64,000 bases of DNA from Zantedeschia hybrid cultivar. Lineage: Eukaryota > Streptophyta > Magnoliopsida > Alismatales > Araceae. Both the position numbers and the translations under genes were made by a program. Positions 32,240-43,726 of this stretch are shown in pieces. The notes beneath the pieces are model-generated. The model was not told the origin of the DNA. It did not search any database and saw only the letters and a program-made list of their open reading frames with translations. The stretch covers positions 49,948,501-50,012,500 of the forward strand of contig JARZZO010000006.1 in the NCBI GenBank assembly GCA_030544215.1. The letters run 5' to 3'. Positions within the stretch are counted from its first letter, which is position 1, and each line of letters opens with the position of its first letter.

Positions 32240-34746
32240 TCAGCCCTCGACAACCCTTTCCTCCTCCGCTTCGACGGCGTCTCGGCCAGGAGGGGGAGAG
32301 GAGGAGTCAACGATCTGCGCAGCTTCGGGCGGGGCAGCCTCCTCAGGGGCCTCCTCGGCAGGCACGGCTTCGTCGTCTGGAGCTGGGGGCGAGGCCCTCT
32401 CGGCCATAAGATCCCTCCACCAGGATAGAAGCTCCCTGGCCTCCTCGCCCATCGGTAGGGCGACCCCGGTCAAATCGACGCTCGGGCAGGCCCTCTGGAC
32501 GACAGCCAGCCCGAGGTAGAAGACCGAAGAAGACGCCAGCAGTTGAGCTTGGAGGATCTCTTCGGCGTAGTCCGGGCCGGCCTTGTAATCGGCTACGGCC
32601 AAGTCCGCCGCCTCCTCCAGCTCCTGCTTCAGCGCCGATACCTCCTCGGCATGGCGGCGCTTCTCCGAAGCCCGCCGGGAGTCCTTGTCCTGGATCTGGG
32701 CCTTGAGGGCCCGGATCTCGGTCTGGGCCGCAGCGAGCTCACGCTCGGCCTTCTCCTTTTCCCGCTCGGCCTTTTCCTTGGCCTCGGCGGAAGCATGGGC
32801 CTCTGCTGCCCTCTCCTCCAGCTGCGCCCGTGTCCGGGCGCTCGAGGTTACGAGCCCATCGACTAAGGGCTCGATACGGGGCACCACCGAAGTACCCTCA
32901 CCCGAACCGGCCGGCTCCCCCTCGGCCTCCAGGAGCTTGAGTCGGAGCAGCTCCTGATGGTGCATCAGGACGCTACCCGTCACCGCAGCCTGCGGACCGA
33001 AAGCAGACAAGGGTCAGAGAAAATCAAGGAACAACTAAGGAGAGCTAAGTCGAAGCACATTCAGGCTTCTTACCTGGACCGCCAACCGAGCGCTCATCGC
33101 CGCCAGGTCGGTGACCGAATGATCCTTCAGCTCTTCGAAAGCTGAAGGGAGAGTGAGGCTGCGGAGCAGACGGAGGCACGTCTGCGAGTCCTCCATACTC
33201 TCGTCCTTGTACACCCCCGGCTCGGGGTGCCACCACTCGCGTTGCGCCCGGGGCGCCTGCGACCCGGCGCCTTCGTCATCGGCCCCTGCCGATACGGCCG
33301 GAGGGGAGTCGCCCCTCGGCGCCTCGGGAGACGCCAGCCTTGCGGCCCTTCGGGCCACGGCGCTCCTCCTGATCAGCGGAGCCGGCTCCGCTCGGCCGCC
33401 CCTTCGAGCGGCGAACTTGGTCTTCTGCTCCCTCTCGAGAGCGGCGGCGGCAGCACGGCCCTCGGCGGAGGCCGCGGTCCTTGGGACCCCGCCTCGGGTC
33501 CTCGGAGCTCCAGCACCTCGGCCGGACCCGCCTGCCGCCTGCGAAGCCGGTGCCCGGCCTGGAACGTGCTGGTCGGATATCCGGGCGAGGAGGGCGTCGA
33601 GCTCGGCCATTGTTGGAAGCAAGAAGAACATGTTAGAAACAAAACGGCGATCAAGTACAAATTCAAAGCCGACTTACCCTCGGCCGAAACTTCATCAACC
33701 TCCTCAGCCGGAGGAGCTTCGGCCGGAGGAACGGCAGCCCTTCCTCCGCGGCCCCGCGGAGTCTCCCGGGGAGGAAGGTAGGGAAAGGCCCGCACCGGAT
33801 CGGACCGAGGATCCGGCCATACCCCGGCGTTCACCAGCCGCTCTGACGCGCTGAGGAGCCCCCAGATGTCGTACAGGGCCATGACCTGGACATGGCCCAC
33901 GAGAGTGCTCTGTACGGGGGTCAGAGCAGGAGGGTCTGAGAGGCCTGCGGCCAGTGGCGCCCATTCGGTGGGAAAGGGCCACACGCCCTTCTCGTTCTCC
34001 GGTAGAGAGATGAAGATGAACTTCCTCTTCCAGCCGTGGATGGACGAGGGCTTCCCGGAGAATATGCTTCGGCCGACCCGAGGGACGAAGCAGTACCACT
34101 CGGATTTCCCCTGCCTTTGGATTTTAAAGAGGTAGCGGAAGACGTTGATAGAAGGGTTGATCCGTATACGAGCGAAAACGCTCAAAAAACCGTATACGGT
34201 GCGTCAAGAATTGGGAAAGAGCTGAGACGGGGCCAGCCCGTAGAAGCTGAGGAGGTTAATGACAACGGTGGGAAGAGGAAGACGGAAGCCCGCCTCGAAG
34301 CTATCAACGTAGATAGAGAAGGAGCCCGGGCGGAGAGTGTTGGCCCTGGTGGCGGAGTCAGGCCGATGAGGGGTCGTCCAGGAAGGAAGCTGGAAGTAAG
34401 AAACAAGGTTCCTCACCTCTACGTCCGAAAGGGCGCAGGATGCTTCCGAAGCAATGTCGGGACGACGGCGTCCCGAGGTAGAAGCCCGGCCTGGCTCCCG
34501 GACCTCCTGGGTAGCCTCGGCCTCGGAAGCCTCGGCCCCGGAAGCCTCGGCCCCGGAAGCCTCGGCCCCGGAGACCTCGGCCCCGGAAGCCTCGGACCCC
34601 TCAGTCCCAGAGTTCTCAGGATCTTCAGACATCGCGGAAGCAAGGGAATCCGAGGTGAGGGGATTTGACAGAGAAGATTTCGGAGAGTGGGAAGGAGTAT
34701 ACTCCTCGTCCGAAGGAGTAATCTCACTGGAAGGACTCCGGACCAT
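32240..34746 (-). pseudogene. Tat-A antisense three-exon gene (gypsy-type transposon domain plus coiled coil)
   Basis: Minus strand. Exon 1 is 34746-33678, intron 1 is 33677-33613 (GT donor), exon 2 is 33612-33074, intron 2 is 33073-32990 (GT...AG) and exon 3 is 32989-32240. The exons total 2358 nt, a multiple of three, predicting about 785 residues. N-terminus: MVRSPSSEITPSDEEYTPS, then repeated SGAEA units. Next is the globular block (PSWTTPHRP, SIYVDSFEAGFRLPLP, LLSFYGLAPSQLFPNS, INVFRYLFKIQRQGKSEWY) like plant gypsy-type transposon proteins (PF04195, from memory). Exon 2 is basic/Ala-rich; exon 3 is a long coiled coil (EREKEKAERELAAAQTEIRA) and an acidic tail. Lesions: TGA at 34206-34204 (Tat-B has TGG), and the intron-1 acceptor reads AA instead of AG. 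Its role is unknown. Confidence 0.87.
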
Positions 34747-34972
34747 AAGGCCGCGAAGGGGAGGAAGAAGGCCAGGGCTTACTCGCAGGAAGGGGGAGGA
34801 AATCTCTCCTGAGCCGAGCGCAGCTTCTCAGGCCACCCAGCTCCACCAGCGATGCGCTCTGAGGAATGGAGATCCTCCCACGGTGGCCGGCGAGCTCGGA
34901 CGAAGCCTTCAGGAAGCTGGCCTTTCGCCGGAGAAGGAGGGAGAACTCGGGTGATCGCAGGGGAAACGCAAG
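34747..34972 (-). other. Leader of the Tat-A antisense gene, and insertion site
   Basis: Sequence between the antisense ATG and the Athila-like insertion. It would be 5' UTR if transcription starts at the TATA box at 43117-43111. It ends with one copy of the duplication GCAAG (34968-34972). Confidence 0.55.
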
Positions 34973-36941
34973 TGATCGTTTCGAATTGTGCGTCGTTAAA
35001 CACATGAAAACGTTCAATCTAAATTTATCCGGCTCACTCAAATCAAAATTTGGAAATTTAATAGCGGTGAGTCCGAGTCGAACCACAGGGAGTTAAATTT
35101 TTAACTTTGAAAACTTTGGATTTTGGAAATTCAGATATCTTTTCTTTTTTTATAAAAAAAAAACAATGTAAAAAAAATTAGTGGAATCAATTAACTTTAA
35201 CTAATTAAACAAAGGTATTAATACAAATGATGAAAAGAACACTCAATCAAAGCCCCTGCATACGCATGCATAGTGATGGAGCCCAATCAAACTTAGCCAC
35301 ATACCCCCTTGTTACTATTCATCAAAAGATTTTTTTCATTTTATTTTATTTTTTTAACATTTTTTAAATAAAATTTAAATCAAAACAAGTACTAGATATC
35401 GATTGATTTGAATAAAAAGATTTTACATTGGAAGAATAAAATTCTGGAAGTTAGAGGTGAATAGTGACGTTACTGTTCATGCAACTATCTAAACAATCAA
35501 ATTAACGCTAGTATGCAAACATTTAATGATAAGAAATAAAAATACTTGAACTATTAGTACTTAATTAACTAATCATTAGATCAAATGTAAGAAACAACAA
35601 CATGATTGAAATAAATAAATTCTAACAACAATTCCCTGTAGCTTGATGAAGCTGCGGCTGGATGCTTGCAGGTTGACGCTTAGAGGAGGCTGCTGCACGT
35701 GGAGGAACTTGGAGGAGGCATAGAGGCGCTGGAAGTTGCTGCTGCAACGTGGAGAGGCTGGAGTTTGCTGCTGCAACTTGGAGCTGCTGGTACGTGGAGA
35801 TGCAGCTTCACCAAGTCTGCACGTGGAAGGAGGCACAGGTGCTGGTGTCGTGCTGTGGAGCAGGGGGGGTTGCCGCTGCAACGTGTGGAGGTGCAGCTGC
35901 TGGCCGTGTAGGGCTCAGCTGCTGGAGCGTTGCCGGCGCTGGGTTGCTGCTGCAGGTGCTGGGGCACGTGGAGGAGCTTGGGAAGGACTTTACTACAGCT
36001 GGCCAGCATGCATGGAAGAGGCTTGATGGCTGCTGCAGGTTGCTCGGTTGGTGCAGGCTGGGAGGAGTTGTTGTGAACGTCGGCTTGGTGGAGAGGGCTC
36101 GCCGGCATGCAGAGAGAAAGAAGGAGAGGGTGAAGGAGAGGCGTGGGAAAACCGAGAGAGAGAGAGGGAATCTGCTGGGAAATAAAAACGAGAGGGGGAG
36201 AAAAAGCGAGGAGGAAGACGCTGTGAAAACAAACGAGAGAGAGAGAACCAGAGAGAGGAAGGCTACGGGAAGCTATGGAGAAAAACGGAAAAAAAAAAAA
36301 ATCAAACGTGGGGGAGGATCTGGGTGAGAGGAATTTGTGGGAATTTATAGAGAGGAGGAGGAGGAGAGGTGCTGGGTTTGAGTTGGAAAAGGAGGAGGAT
36401 ATGTGGGAGACTTGGAGAAGGGGCAGGATTTGGAAGAGGAAATTGGAATAGGATTCGACTTTCTAAAACGAGAAGAGAGAGAGAGTTTTTTAAAATAAAG
36501 GAAGGGATGTGTTTAGGAAATCGGAGAGACGGAGGGAAATAGTGGGTTTTAGGAAACTCCAGCGAAGGAAGGAATCAAATTGTATTTTTACCCCTGTTTT
36601 AGTTGAAATCCGCACACTAGACCTCCCCCAAATTTCCGAAAACTCCTCCAGCTGCACTGCATCATCGGCATGTCCTGTTCACATCAAATAAATATAATTT
36701 AGCGCATTATCATAAAAATATGATCATATTTATTCATTTCGTCTCGGTTTTGTCGAAAAACCGCAAATGCGCTATACTCCTTTGATCACATGAAATGACG
36801 ATGTTTTTAAGTCAGAATTTGATGAAATTGGTACCGTTGGACTTGTTACACAATTATCTATCATTTCATGCTATTTTGCAGATAAAAACATGAGTATGAT
36901 GCATATGATTGCCCTTAAATGATCAATTTAACACTTTATCA
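34973..36941 (-). repeat. Athila-like element 3' LTR
   Basis: 1969 bp, TGATCGTTTCG...CACTTTATCA on the plus strand. The middle (35640-36110) is built of imperfect repeats around GCTGCTGCAACGTGGAG, giving long but meaningless open frames. A TATA box is likely on the minus strand at about 36349-36342 (TATAAATT). Confidence 0.93.
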
Positions 36942-38136
36942 CACCCCCCAACTTACTCATTGCTAGTCCCTTAGCAATGCAAATAAGGAAAAGTTAGGAC
37001 AAACAATGAATTATCATGCTTCATTTGTAGTATCTTTCACAATCAATTTAAGTGGTAGCCGTTTGGTTGAGCTAAAAGTTTTCATATCCCACAATATTTT
37101 GATTCAGACAGGTGATTGTGCATGAAATTTGACACACTTAGAACTCGTTTCCGACCTTTCTGGTATATTCTTGCCTTTACTACCCTTTAGATAAGACTAC
37201 TTGGGGAGGAGAAGAGAATAAAAGATTTCCCGATCAGTCAGTGAGGATCGTCTTTCAGTTCCCGTCCCAACTCAGCACTTTTCACGACTTGGTCATGTTT
37301 TTGTTACGATGGACTTTTTAGCGTGGCGTTTCTTCATTTTATTGTACTTTTGCTTTTGAGAGTGCGTACTTTTTGCCACTCTCTTTGAATTGCCTGAGGG
37401 GAGGTGCGTACTTTTTGCCACCTACCTTCCTTTAGCTCTTTTATCGCCTTCTTTTGCCTTTAGTGTTTACAGCTGTCCATTTTAACTGACCGCCTCTTTT
37501 AGAGTGCTGAGTGGGACAGTCCCCTATTACGGATCTTACACATTCCTTTCGTTCAACCCAAAAGAAAAATTAGAATAAGTAGTCTTATCCTTGAGGATAA
37601 TTCCAGCAATTCTATACTTTTAAGATCTTTCATTTATTCTAAGTTGCCGTGTGTGTGTGAAAATCATCCTGCCGTGGATTTTTGTAGAGTGGGATATTTA
37701 AAGTTTACAGGCTCTTTAACCAATGTGACTAACAGAAAACTGATTTGTTTAAGATTTACTTAATGAAACATGATTGTCATGCAATTTTTTTTTTTTTTTC
37801 TAGGATGCGAAAAGAAGTTTTTGAAAAAATTTGACCATTTTTCAGTGAAAGATATCAGTTTTCTTCAAAAGATTTTCAATAAATGCATATGATTGTCCCA
37901 CCCCCCAACTTGATTGACATTGTCCTCAATGGCATAAAAGATATGGAAAACATGTCAGCCAGAAGAGAATTTGTGAAGGAGCGAAACAACCTGTAATGAA
38001 GATGATGCGACATGCCCACGACGACTGCTGCTCAAGGACCTAAAAATGAAAAGAAATACAAAAACTGAAGTAAAATATTGGGTTGCCTCCCAACAAGCGC
38101 TAAGTTTATCGTCTTCAGCCAGACGGAATGTACACA
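36942..38136 (-). other. Athila-like element 3' untranslated region with two purine tracts
   Basis: Non-coding. The plus-strand CACCCCCCAACTT at 36942 is the complement of the PPT next to the 3' LTR. A second tract (complement of CCCACCCCCCAACTTG, about 37898-37913) is preceded on the minus strand by ATTGAGGACAATGTC, the kind of sequence found at the end of Athila internal regions. Confidence 0.65.
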
Positions 38137-40224
38137 CTATCCAATGCCTACTAGCACAAATTTCAGTGCATGCATTTTAAAATTTGTTGGTTGGAGTGCA
38201 CTTAGCATTGCATGTAGCTGATGAGTCAGAATGTTATCATTGAGATTCCAAAGAAAAGACTTTTTCAACATGGTCAATAGGATATTGGTTCTACTTGATT
38301 CGTAGGCCATGTCAACTACGTACCCCACTTCGTTTCCTTGACTGAACTGAAGCCTTTGATCCCCTAGAAAAATATCAGAAATTCTCAAATTGATGGGACA
38401 TTGATTCAATGTAGGGGATGATCTAATGTCGAAGATGAGGAAATCAACAAATATGTGGCTCCTATCCACCTGAATAAGAGTATCTTGGATCATGTCATGT
38501 GGTTGCTTAATGAAATGATCAATTGACTGCAAAGCAACCGACGTGCACTTTAATTTGTGGATTCCAAATTTCTCAAAGATAGAGACTGAGAACAGGTTCG
38601 GTTTGGCCTCAAATTTCAATAAAATCCAGTAAAGATTGATGTTATCGATATTGTAGGAATTGAGTTGGGCAACACAGTGAGTTTCTTTGAGAAAATGGCT
38701 GTTGATGTGGACTTGGCCCAATAATTCCATCACCTTCTTGAGTCGGGCCAGCTTTTGGAGGCTATTGGGCTTAGATTCTCTAACATTCGGGAAACGGATC
38801 ATAGGTAGGTGAATATCTGGGCTCTCACTAGAATCCTTCTCGTCTCCTTCATCTCCCCCCAACTTACCCTTAATAGGCTCTTCTTGATGATTAGCTAAGT
38901 CTATGGCTTCAGTTTTCTCTTGATGTAATTCCTCAAGATTATCCACTTTCTGATCCATTGGGAAGAAGAAATATTCAAGATCCGGACCATCATGTGTATT
39001 TAATTCCTCTTTGGGAAATAGAAAGTGTTCAAAGTCCAGCTCAATATCCAGCAAATCACTCATTTCTCCTTCTCCTTTTTCCTTCAAGCTCACCTCAAGA
39101 GAGATAGGTGTGATCGTGACTTCACTTTGCTGGTCAGTCTGAGGGTTTTCCATCTTCTCTCTATCCACCGGGTATATATCTTCTAGAATATCCACTTTCT
39201 CTATTGGGAAGAAAAAATATTCGAGGTTCGGACTAGCATGCATATCGACTTCCACTATGGGGAATATGAAGTGTTCAAAATCCGGATTAACCTCTAAAAG
39301 ATCACTCACTTCCCCTTCTCCTTTTCTATCACTTAAGCTTTCCTCAGGACAGACAGGTATGATCATGGAGGCATCTTGTTGACCAGTCTCAGGATTTTTC
39401 ATAGATTGATTCATGCTAGCATTCCCTATTCTCACCTGATGCGACTCCGTAAGATTCTCTCCGTTTTCGAGATCAGGCATGATGTGATCATTGCCGGATT
39501 GGACGATGTCAAGTTGAATTTGTGAGTTGATTTGTTGGTCAAAATTAGGTGAAAAAGATTGAAGATTTTCAATGGGCTTGCTAAGCATTTCTTCTAAATC
39601 TATCCTTAGATTAGTTTCAGTCAAACAGTCAACTAAGGCCTGCATTCTACCAATGGTATCTTGTTGAGCCAAGACTATTTGTTCAAGTTGCATGAATTGA
39701 TCATCTTGAGAATGCGGATAACTGGGCTGATAATCAGACTGCGAAGAATATGTCGAATAATTTGATTGGAAGCAAGGTGGACAAGAGCTTGTGGACAATG
39801 GATAATCGGAGTGTCCATGATTGTGGGCCAAACCACCAGAGTAAACTTGGAATTGGGGCCAATCCGAGAAGTCTTGGATAGCTAGACTTGGAGCTTGGGC
39901 CTGGTGAGGTGGAAATTGAAGAGCATGTGGGGTATCATAATGGTCCTGATTGGCCCAAACGGGACATCTTTCTTGATAGGTATATGATTGTATGGGATAT
40001 GAGGACGGTTCTGGGCCCAAAGCTAGAAATTGATCAATTGTGTGGGCCAACTTGTCTAGCTTAGCTAATCTGTGAGCCAAATCCATATTAGGTGGTGGAG
40101 GGAAAGGTGTGATGGTATTAAGATATGGGCCAAGAAATTGGTTCATTTGAGTCCACTCCATGCTGAAAATCTTTTTATTTTTTATTTTTTTATTTAGTAA
40201 TGATGCAAACAAATTATCACACAA
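38137..40224 (-). CDS. Athila-like element ORF: gag-type protein with degenerate retropepsin-like domain
   Basis: 695 codons, uninterrupted. The first ATG is at 40224; a second Met (MEWTQMNQFLGPY) at 40161 is an alternative start. The N-terminal third is Gln/Tyr/Ser-rich. The middle is acidic, with three related segments (FEHFIFPIVEVDMH, FEHFLFPKEELNTH, LEYFFFPMDQ). The C-terminal third can be laid on the Athila protease region: SIFEKFGIHKLKCTSVALQS, DTLIQVDRSHIFVDFLIFDI. At the position of the catalytic D-x-G, in the stretch before SIFEKFGI, it reads KFEAKPN, so no catalytic Asp is visible. No CCHC knuckle. It may be a structural or RNA-binding helper protein. Similarity was judged by eye and should be tested. 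Confidence 0.8.
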   Translation of the reverse strand: MCDNLFASLLNKKIKNKKIFSMEWTQMNQFLGPYLNTITPFPPPPNMDLAHRLAKLDKLAHTIDQFLALGPEPSSYPIQSYTYQERCPVWANQDHYDTPHALQFPPHQAQAPSLAIQDFSDWPQFQVYSGGLAHNHGHSDYPLSTSSCPPCFQSNYSTYSSQSDYQPSYPHSQDDQFMQLEQIVLAQQDTIGRMQALVDCLTETNLRIDLEEMLSKPIENLQSFSPNFDQQINSQIQLDIVQSGNDHIMPDLENGENLTESHQVRIGNASMNQSMKNPETGQQDASMIIPVCPEESLSDRKGEGEVSDLLEVNPDFEHFIFPIVEVDMHASPNLEYFFFPIEKVDILEDIYPVDREKMENPQTDQQSEVTITPISLEVSLKEKGEGEMSDLLDIELDFEHFLFPKEELNTHDGPDLEYFFFPMDQKVDNLEELHQEKTEAIDLANHQEEPIKGKLGGDEGDEKDSSESPDIHLPMIRFPNVRESKPNSLQKLARLKKVMELLGQVHINSHFLKETHCVAQLNSYNIDNINLYWILLKFEAKPNLFSVSIFEKFGIHKLKCTSVALQSIDHFIKQPHDMIQDTLIQVDRSHIFVDFLIFDIRSSPTLNQCPINLRISDIFLGDQRLQFSQGNEVGYVVDMAYESSRTNILLTMLKKSFLWNLNDNILTHQLHAMLSALQPTNFKMHALKFVLVGIG

Positions 40225-41071
40225 TTATTCCTAAGACAACTATGGTTAAACTAGCCTACATGATGTGTTTCTCACAAATTAATCTAGGTTTAATTCAAGT
40301 CCACCCTCACAATTATCAATCGGCCAGATAAGAGGTGGGGTGGTGGGAGGCTCCCCCTACTTTCGTAGGGACCTAATTAAAGAACCACCGACCCACTTAG
40401 GCGTTTGCCAATGGACCTCTAGCCTTAGACACCGGTTTCCAAAAGTGATAGTGGGCTCAAGCTAGACCCAAATCTCATTGTGAACCCTAAATTGAATTCC
40501 TACTCACTTTTAATGGGTTTGGGTTAGTGAAAGAGTGCAAGGGATGGTTGTTTTTGGGCCAAAGAAGGGTAGTCAAATCCCCACCTTATTTTGTTAATGG
40601 ACTTGCCCTTAAGATATTTTTATGTGAAGTGCACAACCAAATCAAACAAGGGGTTCTATGCAATCATGGAAATGCATGAACATGGTATTTAAGGAAGGTA
40701 GAGATCTCACCTTGTCCCCCGCAATCTTCAACAAAATGGAAATTTACAAGAAAGGAAACAGTCTAAAAATGCAGTCCTACATGATGCATGACCTAACATG
40801 GAAGGTTTCTAATCTTGGAAATGGAGATTTTTACATTTGGATGTTTTTATTTTTGTTCCTTTTTTTAGTTAATGGAAACCTATATAAATTAGAAACTACA
40901 AAAATAGAAACTAACTAAAGTCAAGAAATTGAAATATAGAAAGTTGGAACACACTTACCATGATTTCGCTTTCCTTTTTTTTTTTTCAATTTATCTGCAA
41001 AAATAAGAAAAAGAAGGTTAGCTAAAGAATAATTACACTAAATCCAAGGTAATCAAAATTAAAAATCTAAC
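40225..41071 (-). other. Leader of the Athila-like element
   Basis: Non-coding stretch between the PBS and the ORF, AT-rich. No other feature seen. Confidence 0.5.
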
Positions 41072-41089
41072 TCCCCGGCAACGGCGCCA
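41072..41089 (-). other. Primer-binding site, tRNA-Asp type
   Basis: On the minus strand, TGGCGCCGTTGCCGGGGA lies 5 nt inside the 5' LTR. It matches the 3' end of plant tRNA-Asp, the usual Athila primer, and fixes the element's orientation. Confidence 0.93.
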
Positions 41090-41094
41090 AAAAT

Positions 41095-43063
41095 TGATCG
41101 TTTCGAATTGTGCGTCGTTAAACACATGAAAACGTTCAATCTAAATTTATCCGGCTCACTCAAATCAAAATTTGGAAATTTAATAGCGGTGAGTCCGAGT
41201 CGAACCACAGGGAGTTAAATTTTTAACTTTGAAAACTTTGGATTTTGGAAATTCAGATATCTTTTCTTTTTTTATAAAAAAAAAACAATGTAAAAAAAAT
41301 TAGTGGAATCAATTAACTTTAACTAACTAAACAAAGGTATTAATACAAATGATGAAAAGAACACTCAATCAAAGCCCCTGCATACGCATGCATAGTGATG
41401 GAGCCCAATCAAACTTAGCCACATACCCCCTTGTTACTATTCATCAAAAGATTTTTTTCATTTTATTTTATTTTTTTAACATTTTTTAAATAAAATTTAA
41501 ATCAAAACAAGTACTAGATATCGATTGATTTGAATAAAAAGATTTTACATTGGAAGAATAAAATTCTGGAAGTTAGAGGTGAATAGTGACGTTACTGTTC
41601 ATGCAACTATCTAAACAATCAAATTAACGCTAGTATGCAAATATTTAATGATAAGAAATAAAAATACTTGAACTATTAGTACTTAATTAACTAATCATTA
41701 GATCAAATGTAAGAAACAACAACATGATTGAAATAAATAAATTCTAACAACAATTCCCTGTAGCTTGATGAAGCTGCGGCTGGATGCTTGCAGGTTGACG
41801 CTTGGAGGAGGCTGCTGCACGTGGAGGAACTTGGAGGAGGCATAGAGGCGCTGGAAGTTGCTGCTGCAACGTGGAGAGGCTGGAGTTTGCTGCTGCAACT
41901 TGGAGCTGCTGGTACGTGGAGATGCAGCTTCACCAAGTCTGCACGTGGAAGGAGGCACAGGTGCTGGTGTCGTGCTGTGGAGCAGGGGGGGTTGCCACTG
42001 CAACGTGTGGAGGTGCAGCTGCTGGCCGTGTGGGGCTCAGCTGCTGGAGCGTCGCCGGCGCTGGGTTGCTGCTGCAGGTGCTGGGGCACGTGGAGGAGCT
42101 TGGGAAGGACTTTACTACAGCTGGCCAGCATGCATGGAAGAGGCTTGATGGCTGCTGCAGGTTGCTCGGTTGGTGCAGGCTGGGAGGAGTTGTTGTGAAC
42201 GTCGGCTTGGTGGAGAGGGCTCGCCGGCATGCAGAGAGAAAGAAGGAGAGGGTGAAGGAGAGGCGTGGGAAAACCGAGAGAGAGAGAGGGAATCTGCTGG
42301 GAAATAAAAACGAGAGGGGGAGAAAAAGCGAGGAGGAAGACGCTGTGAAAACAAACGAGAGAGAGAGAACCAGAGAGAGGAAGGCTACGGGAAGCTATGG
42401 AGAAAAACGGAAAAAAAAAAAAATCAAACGTGGGGGAGGATCTGGGTGAGAGGAATTTGTGGGAATTTATAGAGAGGAGGAGGAGGAGAGGTGCTGGGTT
42501 TGAGTTGGAAAAGGAGGAGGATATGTGGGAGACTTGGAGAAGGGGCAGGATTTGGAAGAGGAAATTGGAATAGGATTCGACTTTCTAAAACGAGAAGAGA
42601 GAGAGAGTTTTTTAAAATAAAGGAAGGGATGTGTTTAGGAAATCGGAGAGACGGAGGGAAATAGTGGGTTTTAGGAAACTCCAGCGAAGGAAGGAATCAA
42701 ATTGTATTTTTACCCCTGTTTTAGTTGAAATCCGCACACTAGACCTCCCCCAAATTTCCGAAAACTCCTTCAGCTGCACTGCATCATCGGCATGTCCTGT
42801 TCACATCAAATAAATATAATTTAGCGCATTATCATAAAAATATGATCATATTTATTCATTTCGTCTCGGTTTTGTCGAAAAACCGCAAATGCGCTATACT
42901 CCTTTGATCACATGAAATGACGATGTTTTTAAGTCAGAATTTGATGAAATTGGTACAGTTGGACTTGTTACACAATTATCTATCATTTCATGCTATTTTG
43001 CAGATAAAAACATGAGTATGATGCATATGATTGCCCTTAAATGATCAATTTAACACTTTATCA
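41095..43063 (-). repeat. Athila-like element 5' LTR
   Basis: 1969 bp, same length as the other LTR and about 99.6 percent identical by eye, followed by GCAAG. Confidence 0.94.
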
Positions 43064-43705
43064 GCAAGCGCAGCAGCAGGAAGAAGAACAGTGCCCTGCT
43101 GAAGGCTTGTATTTATAAGCCCCATCCGAAGCGCCTCCCGCCGAAGCCAACGGCCGAGATCATCCCTCTCGTCCCCTCGCTCCTCTCGGATGCCCGCCAC
43201 GTGCACCGTCCTTCGGCAATGATGACGGGCCGGCTCCGGGACTTGAAGCAGAGCAATCAACGGCCGAAAGCGCTCCGACCCTTCGGCTAATCACCCGGAT
43301 GCCCACCACGTGTCCCGATCCGCGTACGACGAAGGGAGCAGCGGCAATCCGAGTGGAGCCTCGGGCAGAGAGCCGAGGCGATCCGCGACCCGCGAGCGGT
43401 CACGATCCTTTTGTGTTTTTTACGGAACGGCCGAATGCGCGACGCGTGTCCCGTGCTTCCTCGCTAGGCGACGCCCATCCCGTCCATTTAATGAAGCCTG
43501 ACGCAAGTCAGAGGGCTCGGCCCTTTGGCTTCTGAGCTCTGAGCCTTCGTTGCCACTCCAAGCGAAGACCTAGCAACCGCATAGCCCCGGCCGACCGAGG
43601 GCACCCTCTTCTCTGTGAAAAAAGAACAGAGCTTCGGGTAAGACACCTATTACGCTATTCTTCTGCCAGCTTCGGGCTATACTCTCGCCATCTCAGAACT
43701 GAGGA
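43064..43705 (-). promoter_or_regulatory. Candidate promoter of the Tat-A antisense gene
   Basis: About 640 bp upstream (minus strand) of the antisense gene once the Athila-like insertion is removed. A TATAAAT box is at 43117-43111, and two CACGTG cores are at 43198-43203 and 43307-43312. The region is GC-rich and non-coding. Tat-B lacks this interval. The Athila-like element now separates the promoter from the coding start. Confidence 0.55.
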
Positions 43706-43726
43706 AGACAAGAGTGGGGGGCTATG
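43706..43726 (+). other. Tat-A polypurine tract
   Basis: AGACAAGAGTGGGGGGC followed by TATG, then the 3' LTR. It is nearly identical to the Tat-B tract. Confidence 0.88.

Larger units (their letters stand above)
34973..43063 (-). mobile_element. Non-autonomous Athila-like LTR retrotransposon
   Basis: An 8091-bp minus-strand element with the duplication GCAAG (34968-34972 and 43064-43068). LTRs of exactly 1969 bp each differ at about 8 sites by eye (~0.4 percent), making this one of the youngest insertions here. The PBS is a perfect tRNA-Asp type. The internal region of about 4.1 kb has one large ORF and no RT, RNase H or integrase in any frame, so mobility must depend on proteins supplied by another element. 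Confidence 0.93.

Noticed and set aside
35749..36327. 192-codon open frame (and copies in the second LTR)
   Set aside because: Lies inside the Athila-like LTR, composed of repeats; no domain.
41072..41089. A tRNA gene fragment
   Set aside because: It is the primer-binding site complementary to tRNA-Asp, located next to an LTR.
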